A stretch of 64,000 nt of DNA from Thalassia testudinum (taxonomy: Eukaryota; Streptophyta; Magnoliopsida; Alismatales; Hydrocharitaceae): assembly GCA_037157565.1 (NCBI GenBank), contig JAZHRO010000039.1, forward strand, positions 47,368,001-47,432,000. The letters run 5' to 3'. Shown one piece after another: positions 34,169-46,090 of this stretch (position 1 is its first letter; each line of letters begins with the position of its first letter). The position numbers were made by a program, and so were the translations under genes. Under the pieces are notes generated by a model that was given only the letters and a program-made list of their open reading frames with translations, was not told the DNA's origin and made no database searches.

Positions 34169-34565
34169 AAGTAGGAAGCCACTAGTTAGATTGGCTAACT
34201 TATAAGCTTAGAGATGGAGCCAAATGCTAGGGGTCAACACTTGGAGACCTCAGGGAGCAGGTGGACACTTAAAGGCTGTCACATTGATGAGGTAGTTATG
34301 CCTACAGCTTATTGATTGAGTTTTGGAGGGATAGAGGATAGACTCAGAGTTATAGGGTATCTGTGATCAGGTCATGGCCAAAGATCTAGGGGACTTTACC
34401 CTAGTGGATGGGGTGTTGGAGGTTGTGTGGATGTCTTTATGTTCCTCAAGATGACACACTTCAAAGAGATTTACAAGCAAAAGCCTACAGTTTGTGGTTG
34501 ACCATCTATCCCGAGAATAACAAGATGTATCATGACCTGCGAAGAGATTTCTGGTGATGCATGAT
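34169..34565 (+). pseudogene. Chromovirus RNase H end and integrase zinc-binding start
   Basis: Continues the element cut at 27959: LSRKPLV, then a degraded linker, then IYPENNKMYHDLRRDFW near 34510-34550, matching the integrase HHCC segment (HPGSTKMYHDLRRxFWW). The next Trp codon is TGA. It is cut again at about 34566 by repeat DNA; the integrase resumes at about 50885 with MGRGIGEYVK and CLVCQQVK. Confidence 0.72.
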
Positions 34566-36599
34566 GAGGTGTGGCTCATCATAACTTAAATGCCCAAGTT
34601 AAGCTAGAAAGTAGGTTAAACACAACCGAATTAACACATGAAAAGGGTTAAGTGTTGGAAATAGTGAAAGACCTAAAACATCAAATTTGTGTTAAAAATG
34701 CGAAATTAGGTCATTAAATGAGATATTCTATTCATAAATGAAAGATGATGATTCAATTGCAAATTGAACACATAATTGAGTTCAAAACTTAAAATCAAAA
34801 GTGAAATCAACTTCTTAAATATTCAATTAAGCTTCAATAAAAACTTAGTAGCATTTGGACATCATTAGGACCTCCCATCATTGACATTACATCTAGGTCC
34901 TTAGTACATAACATTTATTTACATTTCTAGCATCTAGGGACTTATTTGTAAGCCGCTGAGGACCTCTTTGTAAGATTTAGGGACTACTCTAATATCGTTC
35001 CTCACCACTTATGGGTTTGCTTGCAACCTTTCTACCATTTTGACCTCAGAGGGCCTCTCTGTAAATGCACCATTAGAGCTGCAGCTGCACTTGCACTGTA
35101 GTTGCAAGAACATAGAGCATCATAGCCATTGATTCCTTGCACTCATGATCTGAAGACCCAGCTCCAATCGAAGCTTCGTGTGCTTCGACTTGTGTGATCA
35201 CCCTTTACCGCAGATCTTATCCTACGGTCACAATTTGGATTGGAGCTTCACATGCTCCCTTCTCTTCATCCTCATCATTGGTGACCTAGGTGTTTGATCT
35301 CACCTTCGCAGTGATCTGACTCATTCCCCTGCCTACTTAAGCACCTGATTAGCTCGTGCGCACACCATCAACTCCGCACTACACCTCTTGAGTCGATCCT
35401 TTCCTCCCTCTCCAGCTCTCATAACCCCTTCACTCGCCACGCCTGTGATAGGGGCGTGGTTTTTCACCTCCAATTCCTCCTTGCCGTTAGGGATGACATA
35501 CGCCTGAGGATGACCCTGGAACTCCTTTTGTGGGATCTTCACTCACTGGAAAGCTCCCCCCATTCTTCCTCCTTAGCTACCGGCTTTGGATCCAGGAAAC
35601 CCCATTCCTCCTGTTATATAGGATTTCCTACTTTCTAGAGTATCTTAGATTAGTAGTTAGTGTAATTTAGATCAGTAGGAGTAGATTAGAGATCAAATTT
35701 GATGACGGTCTAGTGTAGCTTAGGAGTAGATTAGCTTAGATCCACTTTGCCCACTCTGATCAATTCAGATCAAAGTGGTGTTTTTCCACCTCCATCTAGA
35801 CACACACAGCTTTCCCTACGCATCGCAATTCGTTTTTGATTTTCCCTCGCAATCTTTTCATCATCCACCCATCCATCAAGGTCAAACTCAGATCTAAAGC
35901 CTTGGCTTCTAGATCTGAATTTGCGCTTGAAATCCACTTAGGGGTTCTCTCATTCACTCCATAAATCCACAACGACCCCCTGATCTAGTTTATCGTCTCA
36001 AATTGCTCAATTCTCTCAAATTTGGCTTTCATGCCTGATCTCACAATTTAGAGTCAAATTGGTTTTAAATGAATTTAATCGAGTGATTTGAGTTCAAATT
36101 TGCTCAATTGGGTGTATTACGATGAATTTGAATATGTTTTGATATAGATATTTTCTCAAAGGAGCATATACCCAATGAGAGAATTGTATTGGGTAGCCAT
36201 GGTCAAGGAGTCTCAGATTCACTGAGATAAGGCCTTAGAAATGACCCGTTTGGTTATCTAGATTCACCCTGAGCTACTAAACACTGATTGTTAAGGTTTA
36301 GAAACTCTAGGTGATCAGATCACCCCGGTGGATCAAAAGTAAAAGCCCTATCTGGGCATCATTTGTTTCTTAATGCAAAAATGATTCTAATTTGATAATG
36401 GAGGTTTGACTGAAATTTAAAGGATCTTAATGAGGATTTGGGACTGTTTTCACAAGGATTTGAAGTTTTAATTTGATTTTCATGTTCACACTGTCCATAG
36501 TGTGAAGTGGGAATCAAATCAGAGTACTATAGTTTGTAATTTTAAATTGGGCATAAATGGATTTTCAGATCTTCATATATGATTGTAAAAGGATGTTTG
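34566..36599. other. Left part of the non-coding insert, no gene seen
   Basis: AT-rich (34600-34900), then lines of the form 'ggacctctttgtaag / gggactactc' (34880-35060) that recall LTR sequence, then moderately GC-rich sequence to 35640 and AT-rich sequence after. Frames are short and lack domains. Confidence 0.5.
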
Positions 36600-38317
36600 T
36601 GTTGGTGCTAGAGCATCACGATCGTTTATTTTGATGATAACAAAACATGTGTCATTTAACATTTGCTTTTGAGTCCTAATTTTTAGTTCAAGTTGCAAAT
36701 GGAGACAGGTGTTTAGATAGATTCAAGCTCGCATCCATGGCGGATTAGAGGAGCTTGACAAAGGCGGAGGAGCTTTGTGAGAAGCGAAAGCTTGAAGAAG
36801 GAAGGAGATGAAGAATATGATAGATTTCATTTTATCATGTTCTATGTAATTTTGTTTCTTTGTTTTGCTCTTTATTTCTTCTTAGATCTTATGTTAAAGA
36901 GCCTCAAAGGATCCTTAATGTAGTCCTAGGAACACCTGCACTACCCTATGGTACTTAGGTTTTCTATAGAAAACTTAGAAAACCAAAATAGGGATCAAAC
37001 AGCCTTTCCAGACGTCTAATCTGAATTTCATACGTCAGATAAAAACTTTTAAGACGTTTGACTGTTGATTCAGACGTCCGATTATTTAGGCTGAACTTAG
37101 TTAGTTCTGTCTGATGAAATCAGACATCCAGACCTTAGTCCAGACGTCTTAGGAGACGTCTGATGCCTTTGCCAGACGTCCAATTAGTGGACTATTGACT
37201 TCCATAGCAAACGTCAAGGAAATGACCGTTAGCCTCGTATCAAACACCCGTAGAGGACCCCAGACGTCTGATACATGACCGTTTTGCCTCGACTAACCCA
37301 AAATCTTCCTTCAGAGATTTTATAGCCATTAGAATCATTGGGAATCCATTTCCAGAGAACAAATAGGTTTCCAGACGTCCAGAACTTGTGTCAGACGTCC
37401 TGTGTGTCGTCTGATAGACTTTCACTAGAACCCTGTTTAGGTCTGATTCAAATCAGGAAGGAAACCCGTCTAAAATCAGACGTCTAACTTAGTTCCTAGA
37501 CGTTTTAAACGGGTTTTCCAGACGTCTGATGCCAGGATCAGACATCTGATGACCCTGTCAGAATCATGATTAATTCTGACTATGGCCTGATTTGCCTTGG
37601 ATTTGTACCCAACGGCTATGGAAGCCTTACAAGGCCTTCTAAAGCCTTCCTAGGCCCTCTATAAATAGAGGAGGACCCCTTGGCTTGTGACATACACAGA
37701 GACACACTAAGCAAACCACTTTCTACATCTTTTGTGTTTAAGAGAAGTAGTTGAAGCTCTAGTTCTCCAAGCATAGTTCTACATCTAGAGAGCTTGATTC
37801 CTGTGCACCTGCTCTCCCGCCAACATTACGAGAGCGTTGCTGTGTCAAAGCGTGGTTCACGCACTCGCGTCCATCGGACGCACTTCCACCAAAGGGAAGT
37901 TTCCTAACTCCTATAAAAGCTAGGTTTAAATATTTGAAGCTCTATAGGATTGTTGTACATTTTATTGTCTTTGGTTGGGTATTCGCTTTGCGAATTTCCA
38001 TCTCCTTCGTGAGACAAATTCCTTCTTATGAAGAGAAGGGGTGTTGAGGAACACTACCCTCGGTCCAAGTAGTGTGATTGTAATTGAGGTTCAGTCACCC
38101 TCGTTTAAGTGACTGGGTTTAGTGGATTTGATCGACTAGGTCGATCGGGAAATCCTAACTCGAGAGGGTTAGGTGGTGGTTTTCACCTGGTTTGGGTTTC
38201 TACCTAAAAATACATGTGCCTATTGTGTGATTGCTTAATTTTGTGAGATTATCTATTTTAATTCCACACTTTATATTACGTCACGCAAATCTCACCCCCT
38301 CCAACCAGGAAATTACA
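36600..38317 (+). mobile_element. Family A solo LTR (old subfamily)
   Basis: 1718 bp from TGTTGGTGCTAGAGCATCA to AGGAAATTACA. The flanks gtttg (36595-36599) and ctttg (38318-38322) match at 4 of 5. Palindromes are partly decayed; the TATA hairpin is kept near 37659. It shares the extra segment before the end (cgcaaatctcacccc) with the LTR at 27960-34163. Confidence 0.88.
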
Positions 38318-38322
38318 CTTTG

Positions 38323-39209
38323 GATGAATATGACCTGCTAATTTGGACATTCATGAGCCAAGATTAGACTTTCTTAGGTCTGATCTTGTATGATTTTTAA
38401 TCTGAATTGAACAGCACAACAACACCAAGGGCTATAGCAGTAGCTGCAGCATTCTTTTAAGATGTCTGATTCATCATGAAAGTAGCCACTAGCTGCTAAA
38501 TCTGAGCAGCATTTGAGCTGCTGATCTTTAGCAACAGCAGCAGTAGCTGTTGTCATGTGCAGCAAATCAGCCATTGGTTGGAGGGGCCTGAACTAGGATT
38601 TCACTTGGTTCTTTGAGTGTTTGAGGATGACATGATTTGTAGAGCTGCGTATATCATGTATCAGGCATTCATATACTGAAGTGGATTTTAATCTAACTTA
38701 TTTGCTTATATTCTTCATTTTAAATCTCATTGTCAGCCATTTACATGAATTAACTATCCAATGATGGAAATTAATGAAATCTGAAGTGGAAGTCATGTTT
38801 AACAGTTTCTATACCTTTTATATGATATGCTGGACACTACTGAATGTTTAAGCATCCTCTCTAGCACTTAGAACTCTTTTTAGGCTTTAAGTTGCTTAGC
38901 TTCAAATCCATTTAGGCCTAAGTTGTGCTTCACTTGTAAATAAATAAAAATCATAAAAAAAATTTGAAAAAGATAAAATAAATCTGTCTTGAGTAAGATT
39001 AGGTGTATTTCTAAGTGTATGCAAAGTTTCAAGGCATTCTGAACCCCCGACTTGGTAGAACATACTAATCGACGATTTAGTCTACCTTAAAACTTAATAA
39101 AAGAACCAAACATCAAAACACTAAAAAGATCTCTATCTCACTCTTTATTTTTCATCCCCTAATTCCTCTAAACCTATAAAACTCATAAAAATCAGAAAAA
39201 TCCCAAAAA
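38323..39209. other. No gene seen
   Basis: Mixed sequence inside the non-coding insert; a patch with repeated CAGCAG/AGCTGC strings at about 38400-38570 gives short frames without domains. Confidence 0.5.
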
Positions 39210-40030
39210 TATCCAAAAATATCTTGTATACTATATATATATACTTGTATATATTAATTAAGCCTAAGCTATATGTAAATGTTGTATAATATGTATAAAA
39301 TATCTATAAATAACTTATATATGTATTCTATATAGTAAATTAAGTATTTAGAATAACTTATTGCATATATAACTTTATTGTATTATTAGTTATTAATTTA
39401 TATAACTTAAATGCATAATAAATAAGTAATTATATAAATCTATTTAAATGTACATATTTATATTTAATACTATACATACATATTTATATATGTATTATGT
39501 ACCATATAATACCTTTAATTTAATTTAATTATATATTTACAGTAAATAATTAGGTTATTAAGTTAACTAGGTAATTTATTAACTTAAAATAAAATAAATT
39601 AGTAATTTAATGTAATACCGAAGTAAGTCATATTGTATATTTGTATAATGATATATTAAATATTTTAAATGTATTTATGTTGTATTTATACTGTATTATA
39701 GTATTTATAGTTTATTTATATGAAAAATCATCCTAAACAGTATTTAATTGTATATAAATTAAAATAAAGCTTCTAAAATATACTAAAAGTATGTAATAAA
39801 TAATTTATGGTGTATATTAATACTGTATTAAGTCAATTGTGTAATTAATTAACTAATTTATATTTTAATTAACGAATTAAAGTCTAATTTAATGTGTATA
39901 AACTATAAACTTTACCTAATTTTATTATATAATAAACTAACTTATTTTTGTGAAGTAATTACATAATTATGTAGCCCTATGTAAGGTATTTATAACTCTA
40001 TAATTTATTTATAATTTAAAGTAAATTATG
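39210..40030. other. Extremely AT-rich block
   Basis: About 800 bp made almost only of A and T, with many TATATA, TTAATTA and ATTTATA strings and no long frame. A second such block lies at 47820-48340 within the same insert. Confidence 0.8.
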
Positions 40031-40108
40031 ACCCTCAAATCGAAGGCCAAAGTTGTGAAATCAGACACGCAGACGTGCGCATGGCAGCGCCAAATCAAGC
40101 GCTGAATT

Positions 40109-40150
40109 GTCCCACATTGTGGGCGTAGAATTGCTCAATGCGGTATATAA
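40109..40150 (+). promoter_or_regulatory. USE plus TATA, snRNA-type promoter
   Basis: GTCCCACATTG (40109-40119) matches the plant upstream sequence element RTCCCACATCG at 10 of 11 positions. TATATAA follows at 40144-40150 after a 24-bp spacer, the spacing usual for RNA polymerase III U3/U6-type promoters rather than the longer Pol II spacing. The sequence downstream (GTCCCTCGG at 40167) does not match a known snRNA beyond its first bases. Similar USE/TATA arrangements occur in some plant repeat elements, so this may be a repeat promoter. Confidence 0.55.
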
Positions 40151-40169
40151 GGAATTTGTGTTTCAGGTC

Positions 40170-40690
40170 CCTCGGTCATCAGGCACCGGGTGCCTTTATA
40201 CACACTCTCCTCTCGATACTCTTGAGCATTGATATGGCATATGACTGTGCACAGTGATTGGCCGGGGGCCATACATTGTGCGAGGGCCTAATTTGTCCTA
40301 TTAAGGAGCATAAATTTGGATGTAATGCACCTAAATAAATAAACTAAGGTGGCCCTAATAGAGGTCTAGTCCCACCCTACCCAGGGTGCTGTGTATCCTT
40401 CGAAAAAGTCGCCCGCCAATTAATAAACCTAATTTTTATATAAGTGAACAGTGAACGTGCATTTATGTGAGAGGGTGAGCCCAAAAAACAATTGGCTAAG
40501 TGTTTGAGGAACTGGAACTTTGCCGCTTTGTTCGTCTTTATAGTTATTATAGTCGTTGTGGTATATAACAAAACGGTTACCAGTCTAATACAATTTATTA
40601 CTCGGAATGAAGAATTTCTCGAGGTCAAACTTAGGGAGCAAATTATAATTCTAGAAGCATATAAATTCACAATATATAAGGTTTTACAAA
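40170..40690. other. No gene seen downstream of the USE/TATA promoter
   Basis: No recognisable RNA or protein. The first T run of five or more on the plus strand is at about 40431-40435, a possible Pol III stop about 265 nt after the predicted start. Confidence 0.4.
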
Positions 40691-40719
40691 AATTAAGAGA
40701 GAGAGAGAAAAAGAAGGGG

Positions 40720-41330
40720 TGATTGGCTTCTTCTCTTTCTTCAGCCGACTCTCTTCTTTCTTCTTCTTTCTTCTTTTCTTCTTCTCTGCTTCTGTGGTTC
40801 CTCTTTCCCTTTTCTTCTCTCTGATTTTCTTTTTTTTTTTTTCTTTTGGGTCTTCTTCTTCCTTGCGGCTGCAAAGGTTTCTGCCTTCTCTTTTTTTCTT
40901 CAGCTGCTAAGTCTTTCTCCTTTCTTCCTCTCTGATTTTCTTCTCTCCTTTCTTCTTCTTTTTCCTTCTTTTCTTCTGCTCTGGCCCTTCCTCTTCTTTC
41001 TTTCTCTTCTTCCTGTCCTCTTCTCTGCGTCTTCTTTCTTCTTCTTCAGCCTACCTTCTTCTTTCTTCTTCAGCAGTTGCGGTTCTTCTCTGCTCTGGCT
41101 GCTGACCCTCCGGCGTCTGATTCAGCACTCAGACAGCTTAACTGTATGGTTGCTACAGTGCGGCTCCTCTTCTTTTCCTTCAGCTCCTTTCCTTCCTTTC
41201 TTCTTCCTTCACCTGCTTCTTCCTTCTTCTTCCTTCTATCCTGCGCACACACGCAAACATCAGCGCAAAACCTACCCCTACCCCTTCCTCGCATCTCTCT
41301 CTCTCTCTCTGGATTTCTCTTTGGAAAGCT
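40720..41330. repeat. Pyrimidine-rich (CTT/TTC) tract
   Basis: About 600 bp of TTCTTC, CTTTC and TCTCTC strings on the plus strand, ending with (CT)n near 41297-41310. It gives Ser/Phe/Leu- or Lys/Glu-rich frames of no significance. Confidence 0.85.
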
Positions 41331-41338
41331 CTCACGCG

Positions 41339-43073
41339 TGTTGGTGCTATAGCACCACGATCATTTGTTTTGATGATAACAAAACACGTGTCATTTAATA
41401 TTTGCGCTTTGAGTCCTAGATTTCAGGTCAATCGCAAATAGATACGTGATTAGACGGAGTTCGAGCTCGCATCCAGGATGGATTGGACGAGCTTAATGGA
41501 AAACAGAAGAGATTCGCGAGGAGCGATATATTGAAGATGGAAGGAAATGAAGAATAGGATAGATTTCCTTCTTTTATACTTGTTGTATTTTTCGTTTCTT
41601 TTGTTGCTCTTTATTTCCTTAGATAATTCATGTTAAAGAGCCTCAAAGTACCCTAACAGTAGTCCTAGGAATACCTGCACAACCCTAGGATACTTAGGTT
41701 TTCTGTAGAACACTTAGAAAACCAATATAGGGTTCAAACAGCATTTCCAGACGTCTAATTCCCAAATCAGACGTCTGATAAAGTATTTTAAGACGTCTGA
41801 CTGTTGTTTCAGACGTCTGATAACTATTAGGCTGGACGTAGTTAGTTCTGTCTGATGAAATCAGACGTCCAGACCTTAGTCCAGACGTCTTAGAAGACGT
41901 CTGATGGACTTGCCAGACGTCCAGATAGTGGACCGTTGGCTAGCTTAGCAGGCACTGCAGATTATGACCGTTAGAGTCTTATCAGACGTCCTTAGGCCTT
42001 TCCAGACGTTTGATAAATGACCGTTTTTCCTCGGCTGACGCAAAATCTCTTCTGAGAGATTTTCTAGCCGTTGCAACGTTTGGAAAATCCATTCCCACAG
42101 TAAAAGTAGGTTTCCAGACGTCCAGACATAGTGCCAGACGTCCTGTATGTCGTCTGATAGACTTGAACAAGAACCCTGTTTAGATCTGATTCAAGTCAGG
42201 AGGAAACCCACATGAAATCAGACGTCTGACCTTGAAATCAGACGTCTTAAAGTGGCCTTCCAGACATCTGATGCCAGAGTTAGATGTCTGATTACCCTGC
42301 CAAGCGCAATCATTGTCCTGATTTCGGCCTGATTCTCTTGGGCTTTGTTCCCAACGGCTATAGAACCTTTCCTGAGCCTTCCAAAGCCTTCCTAAGGCCT
42401 CTATAAATAGAGGGGAACCTTTACACACCAAAAGAGACACTTGGATACACTAAGACACACCTAGAGACACCCAACCAACATAGTTCCACTCTCTTGTGTC
42501 CTAGCTAGCTCTTGCTCTCCAAGCTCAAGCTCCATTCTCTTGAAAGCATCAAGCTTCGCGCACCCGCTCTCCCGCCGTAGTTCACGAGAGCGAAGTTGCG
42601 CCGTCGCGTGGCTCACACACCGCGTCATCAACTCGACGCACTCCTTGCAAAGGGGACTTTCCTATTTCCTATAGAAGCTAGGTTTAAATTCCTTTGTTGG
42701 CTCTATAGGATTACTTGTTTTATTTTATCTTTGTCTTTTGGTCGGGTATTCGCTTTGCGAATTCCCGTCTCCTTCGTGGGACAAAATCCTTCTCGTGGAG
42801 AGAAGGGGTTGAGGAACGCTACCCTCGTACTTGTAGCGTGGTTGTATTGAGGTTGAATCACCCTCGTTTTAAGTGATTCGGTTTAGTGGATTTTGATCAA
42901 CTTAGTTGATCGGAAAATCCTAACTCGAGAGGGTTAGGTGGTGGTTTTCACCCGGTTTGGGTTTCCACCTAAAAACAATTGTGTACATTGTGTGATTGGT
43001 TTTCTTTGGTGAGATTGCTTTATATTTTATTTCCGCATTTATTACATCACCCCTCTTTGAAGGGAAAACTACA
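41339..43073 (+). mobile_element. Family A solo LTR
   Basis: 1735 bp from TGTTGGTGCTATAGCACCA to GGGAAAACTACA. The flanks acgcg (41334-41338) and gcgcg (43074-43078) match at 4 of 5. The palindrome array (41745-42290) and TATA hairpin near 42400 are well kept. Confidence 0.9.
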
Positions 43074-43078
43074 GCGCG

Positions 43079-44697
43079 CCCGGGTCCTGGCGCACCGGCG
43101 TGGGTGGTGCACGAGGAGTGCACAGGAGTGTCGAGTCAGGTCGCGCCTAATCCGTGTGGTGAGCTCATGAACGAGGGCGGTGATAGGTGAGGGACCTCAC
43201 CCAGTGTGTATCGGAGGCAATCGGCTCATATCACAAAATCAATTTAAGTGTGGGCGTGAGGCCACACACTTACGAGGTGGGACTAAAGTCCCACCTCCGA
43301 TCTCGGGCAACCGCGGGAGAAGGCTTCGCGTAATTGGGGCAGCAGCGAAGGCTCGCGACCCCAATTGAGAACCTGGGCGTCTCTGCGGAAGTGCCCCGCG
43401 CTGCCTGGGGCCAAAGAAGTCTGGAGCTGCCTGCGAAGCAGCTCCTGCTGCTCGTCAATGGCGGCGAGGAGGGTGAACCCTGAAATCACGAAGACAGCCT
43501 CACGGCCACATCAGACAACGCAGGAAGCTTCGCCAAAGGACGGCAAAGGTGGTGCAGGGGTCTGTGAGGTGCGAGAGTGCCTGTGGCCGTGCGCCTAGGG
43601 CACTCTGTGTGCGTGAGAGTGGGTGTGTTCGGGGGGTGGGCTGGAGGTGCTAGGAAGTGAATGGAGGGCGGATTCAGTGTCAGTGAGGTGGTGCGGAGCT
43701 TAAGGGGTAGCTGGCGAGGTGGATGGAGGCATGGAGTGGCGAGAACGCCTCGCCGGAGGGCGGCTGGAGATGGGGAAGGTGGTGATGGACAGTGGCGATC
43801 AATGGGTTAAAATGGTAAATTAAGAAGGGGGAAATAACAGGGAGAGAGAATGGAAGGTTTCTACCTACCTAATTGACGAAGAGGGAGGGAGGTGGTGCTC
43901 GGCACGTACCTGCCGACGCTGGGGACGAAGGTGACCAGGAGGGGGTTATTGGTGACGAGGAGGAGATCTGAGGACGCCAGCTGGTGCGGCCTGGTGTGGG
44001 TCGAAGAGGCAGAGTGGGCTCTGTTGCAGGTATGGCAGCAGAGCGACGAGGAGGAGGAGAGTTCGCTGGAAGCTAGGGCACTCTGAAGGGAGAGAGGGGA
44101 GACGAAATAGAGGGTTTTTCTCCGCCAGAAGTAGCTTGCCTTGGACGGTAGCCCCTGTCGCTCCTTATAAAGGCATTGGGAGGACGCCGGAGATGGCCGG
44201 AGAAGGAGACCCATGCCTTTCATGCGTTCGCACGAGAGGCATGGGCGGTTGCAGGACATAGGGGAGGGTCCCTACGACAGAGGACGATGTAGGGAACCTC
44301 CTGTTCATTCCTGAGAACGGGCGCCATGCCCTGCGCGGCGCCATCCTCCGCGCAAGGTCGTCGGAGGTATGGCGCTGCTCAGAATGGCAGGGAGGACAGT
44401 TCTGCAAGGAACGATGAGAAAGATAGGGGGCAATGTGTAAGGGTTTCGAAAGATAATTGTCAGAAAGTAATTCAAGAGGACCAATTTATAAAGTCGGTCA
44501 AGGTGGTCTTTTCTTAGGCCCAAATTTTTACACCAACCTAATTTGAACCTAAGGATTTTAATGGTGGAATTTGATTTTAGGTTTGACCATGCTTGACCGG
44601 TCAATTTGCGTAAAAATCCAAATTAGGTCATAAATTGGGCATGGTTCTCATTTTAGGTCAAAATAGGTTGCAAAGGCCAAATTGAAGGTTCTAAACC
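43079..44697. other. GC-rich, promoter-like part of the non-coding insert
   Basis: Rich in GGAGG, GGTGG and GCGG strings to about 44420; short frames only. It includes gcctcgccggag near 43749, also present at 49016. 44480-44690 is AT-rich and related to 50150-50345. It looks like LTR or leader sequence of an unidentified element. Confidence 0.45.
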
Positions 44698-45245
44698 CTA
44701 GATGTTACGAATGTGGCATCAGAAGGGTTTTTAATACGTCTGGGAAGTGGCCCAGACGTCTGTCCAGACGTCTGGAACCCTTTCCAAACGTCTGGTAATA
44801 AATTTTTTCGGCGTACTGGGTTGCGTCTCCGCACGTGTGCGCGCAGACTGCACCCGCTACTTTCGTTCCTCTTTTCCTCTCTCTCTTCCTGCAGGCGCGT
44901 CGCTCCCTCCTCTCTCTCCCCGCACGGCCTTATAAGACACCCTCGCCCTCTCCCTCACCCTCATCTCCTTCGCCTTCCTCTTCTCCTTCTCCCTGCCAGT
45001 GCGAGAGCGCGAGCGAGCGAGTGAGCGGCAGCAGCAGCGGTCGCGGCGAGCGTGCGGGAAGGAGGGTTGCGAGCGGAAGGAAGAAGCTCGATCGCGAGGG
45101 TTCGAGCTTGCCGGGGTAGCTAGAGCCGGCCGGTGGGGGAGCGGCGGGCGTGGGGTGTCGCAGAGGGGCTGCTGCAGCTTGGGCAGCAGGCGGACGGGGC
45201 GTGGCGCGGTCGTGCATCGCGGGCGGAGTGCGAATCGGGCTCTGG

Positions 45246-45265
45246 TTCTGGAAAATTTTCCAGAA
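45246..45265. promoter_or_regulatory. Perfect 20-bp palindrome, heat-shock-element-like
   Basis: TTCTGGAAAATTTTCCAGAA is fully self-complementary and holds two TTCnnGAA pairs, the half-site layout of plant heat-shock elements, though the middle spacing is 4 rather than 2. It is directly followed by TCAGACGTCTGG. Counterparts sit at 28830-28848, 56148-56165 and 62478-62497, always next to the same motif. Confidence 0.65.
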
Positions 45266-45934
45266 TCAGACGTCTGGACTTACGACCAGACGACGCGGAA
45301 GACGTCTGACAGGTAAGATATTTCTATCTTCTCCCTTTTTCGCGTGTACGGCCATGCAGTCGTCCGCCGTGACTTCGTCTGCGTTTTGTCGTTCTGAGAC
45401 CAGGTGTGTGTGTGCGCAGGTTCTGCTCGGTAGGGCGCGAGGGCACGCCATCCCATGTAAATTAGACGTCTGGCTGCAGTGCCAGACGACGGAGAGGACC
45501 TCCAGACGTCCGGGGTGACAATCGGATGTCTGAAAACCAAGGCCAGACGTTCCAGAGGGCTTCTGGACATCTGAAGGACTACGCAGAACTGAGGTACGAC
45601 CAATCCGCCTTTTTAAGACGTCTAGAAGATGTTCCAGACGTCTGATTTTAGACAGTTTCGTCGTTTTTGACCCGTTTAGGGCCCGTTTGGAGTCTGTTTT
45701 CCGCGTTTCGAGTTGCGTTCTTTCCAGAATAAATTCCCCTATCCGTTTACAGTAATTGTATACCGTTCTGAGAAATTCCTTGTGTTTGATCCTTGTGTTA
45801 CCCCGTTCCGTTGTAGTCTTGGGGGTTACGGAGGCACGCGGGATTGCTGACCACGCCCCCAGTACTCCCGGTTTCGCTGGTAGAGTGGCTTTTTAATTTA
45901 CTTAACAAAATTTGATACAATTGTGGAATAATTA

Positions 45935-46090
45935 ATAGAGCCTAGGGCATGGCATGAACCCTAGGACTGAGAAACTAGATTGAATGATAGATCCTAGGGT
46001 ATTTCATGAATCCTAGGACTGGAAAACTAGATTGAATGATAGATCCTAGGGTACGGCATGAATCCTAGGACTGGAAAACTAGTGGAATAT
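45935..46090 (+). repeat. Three tandem 52-bp units in family B LTR
   Basis: The unit carries (A)GATCCTAGGG..ATGAATCCTAGGACTGGAAAACTAG; starts lie near 45939, 45991 and 46043, exactly 52 bp apart. A three-copy version also lies in the minus-strand LTR at about 61690-61850. The LTRs at 28356 and 55634 have a single copy. Confidence 0.8.

Noticed and set aside
43365..44407. Cluster of frames resembling a GC-rich gene
   Set aside because: Frames on both strands are short, mutually overlapping and without domains; the context is non-coding retroelement DNA.
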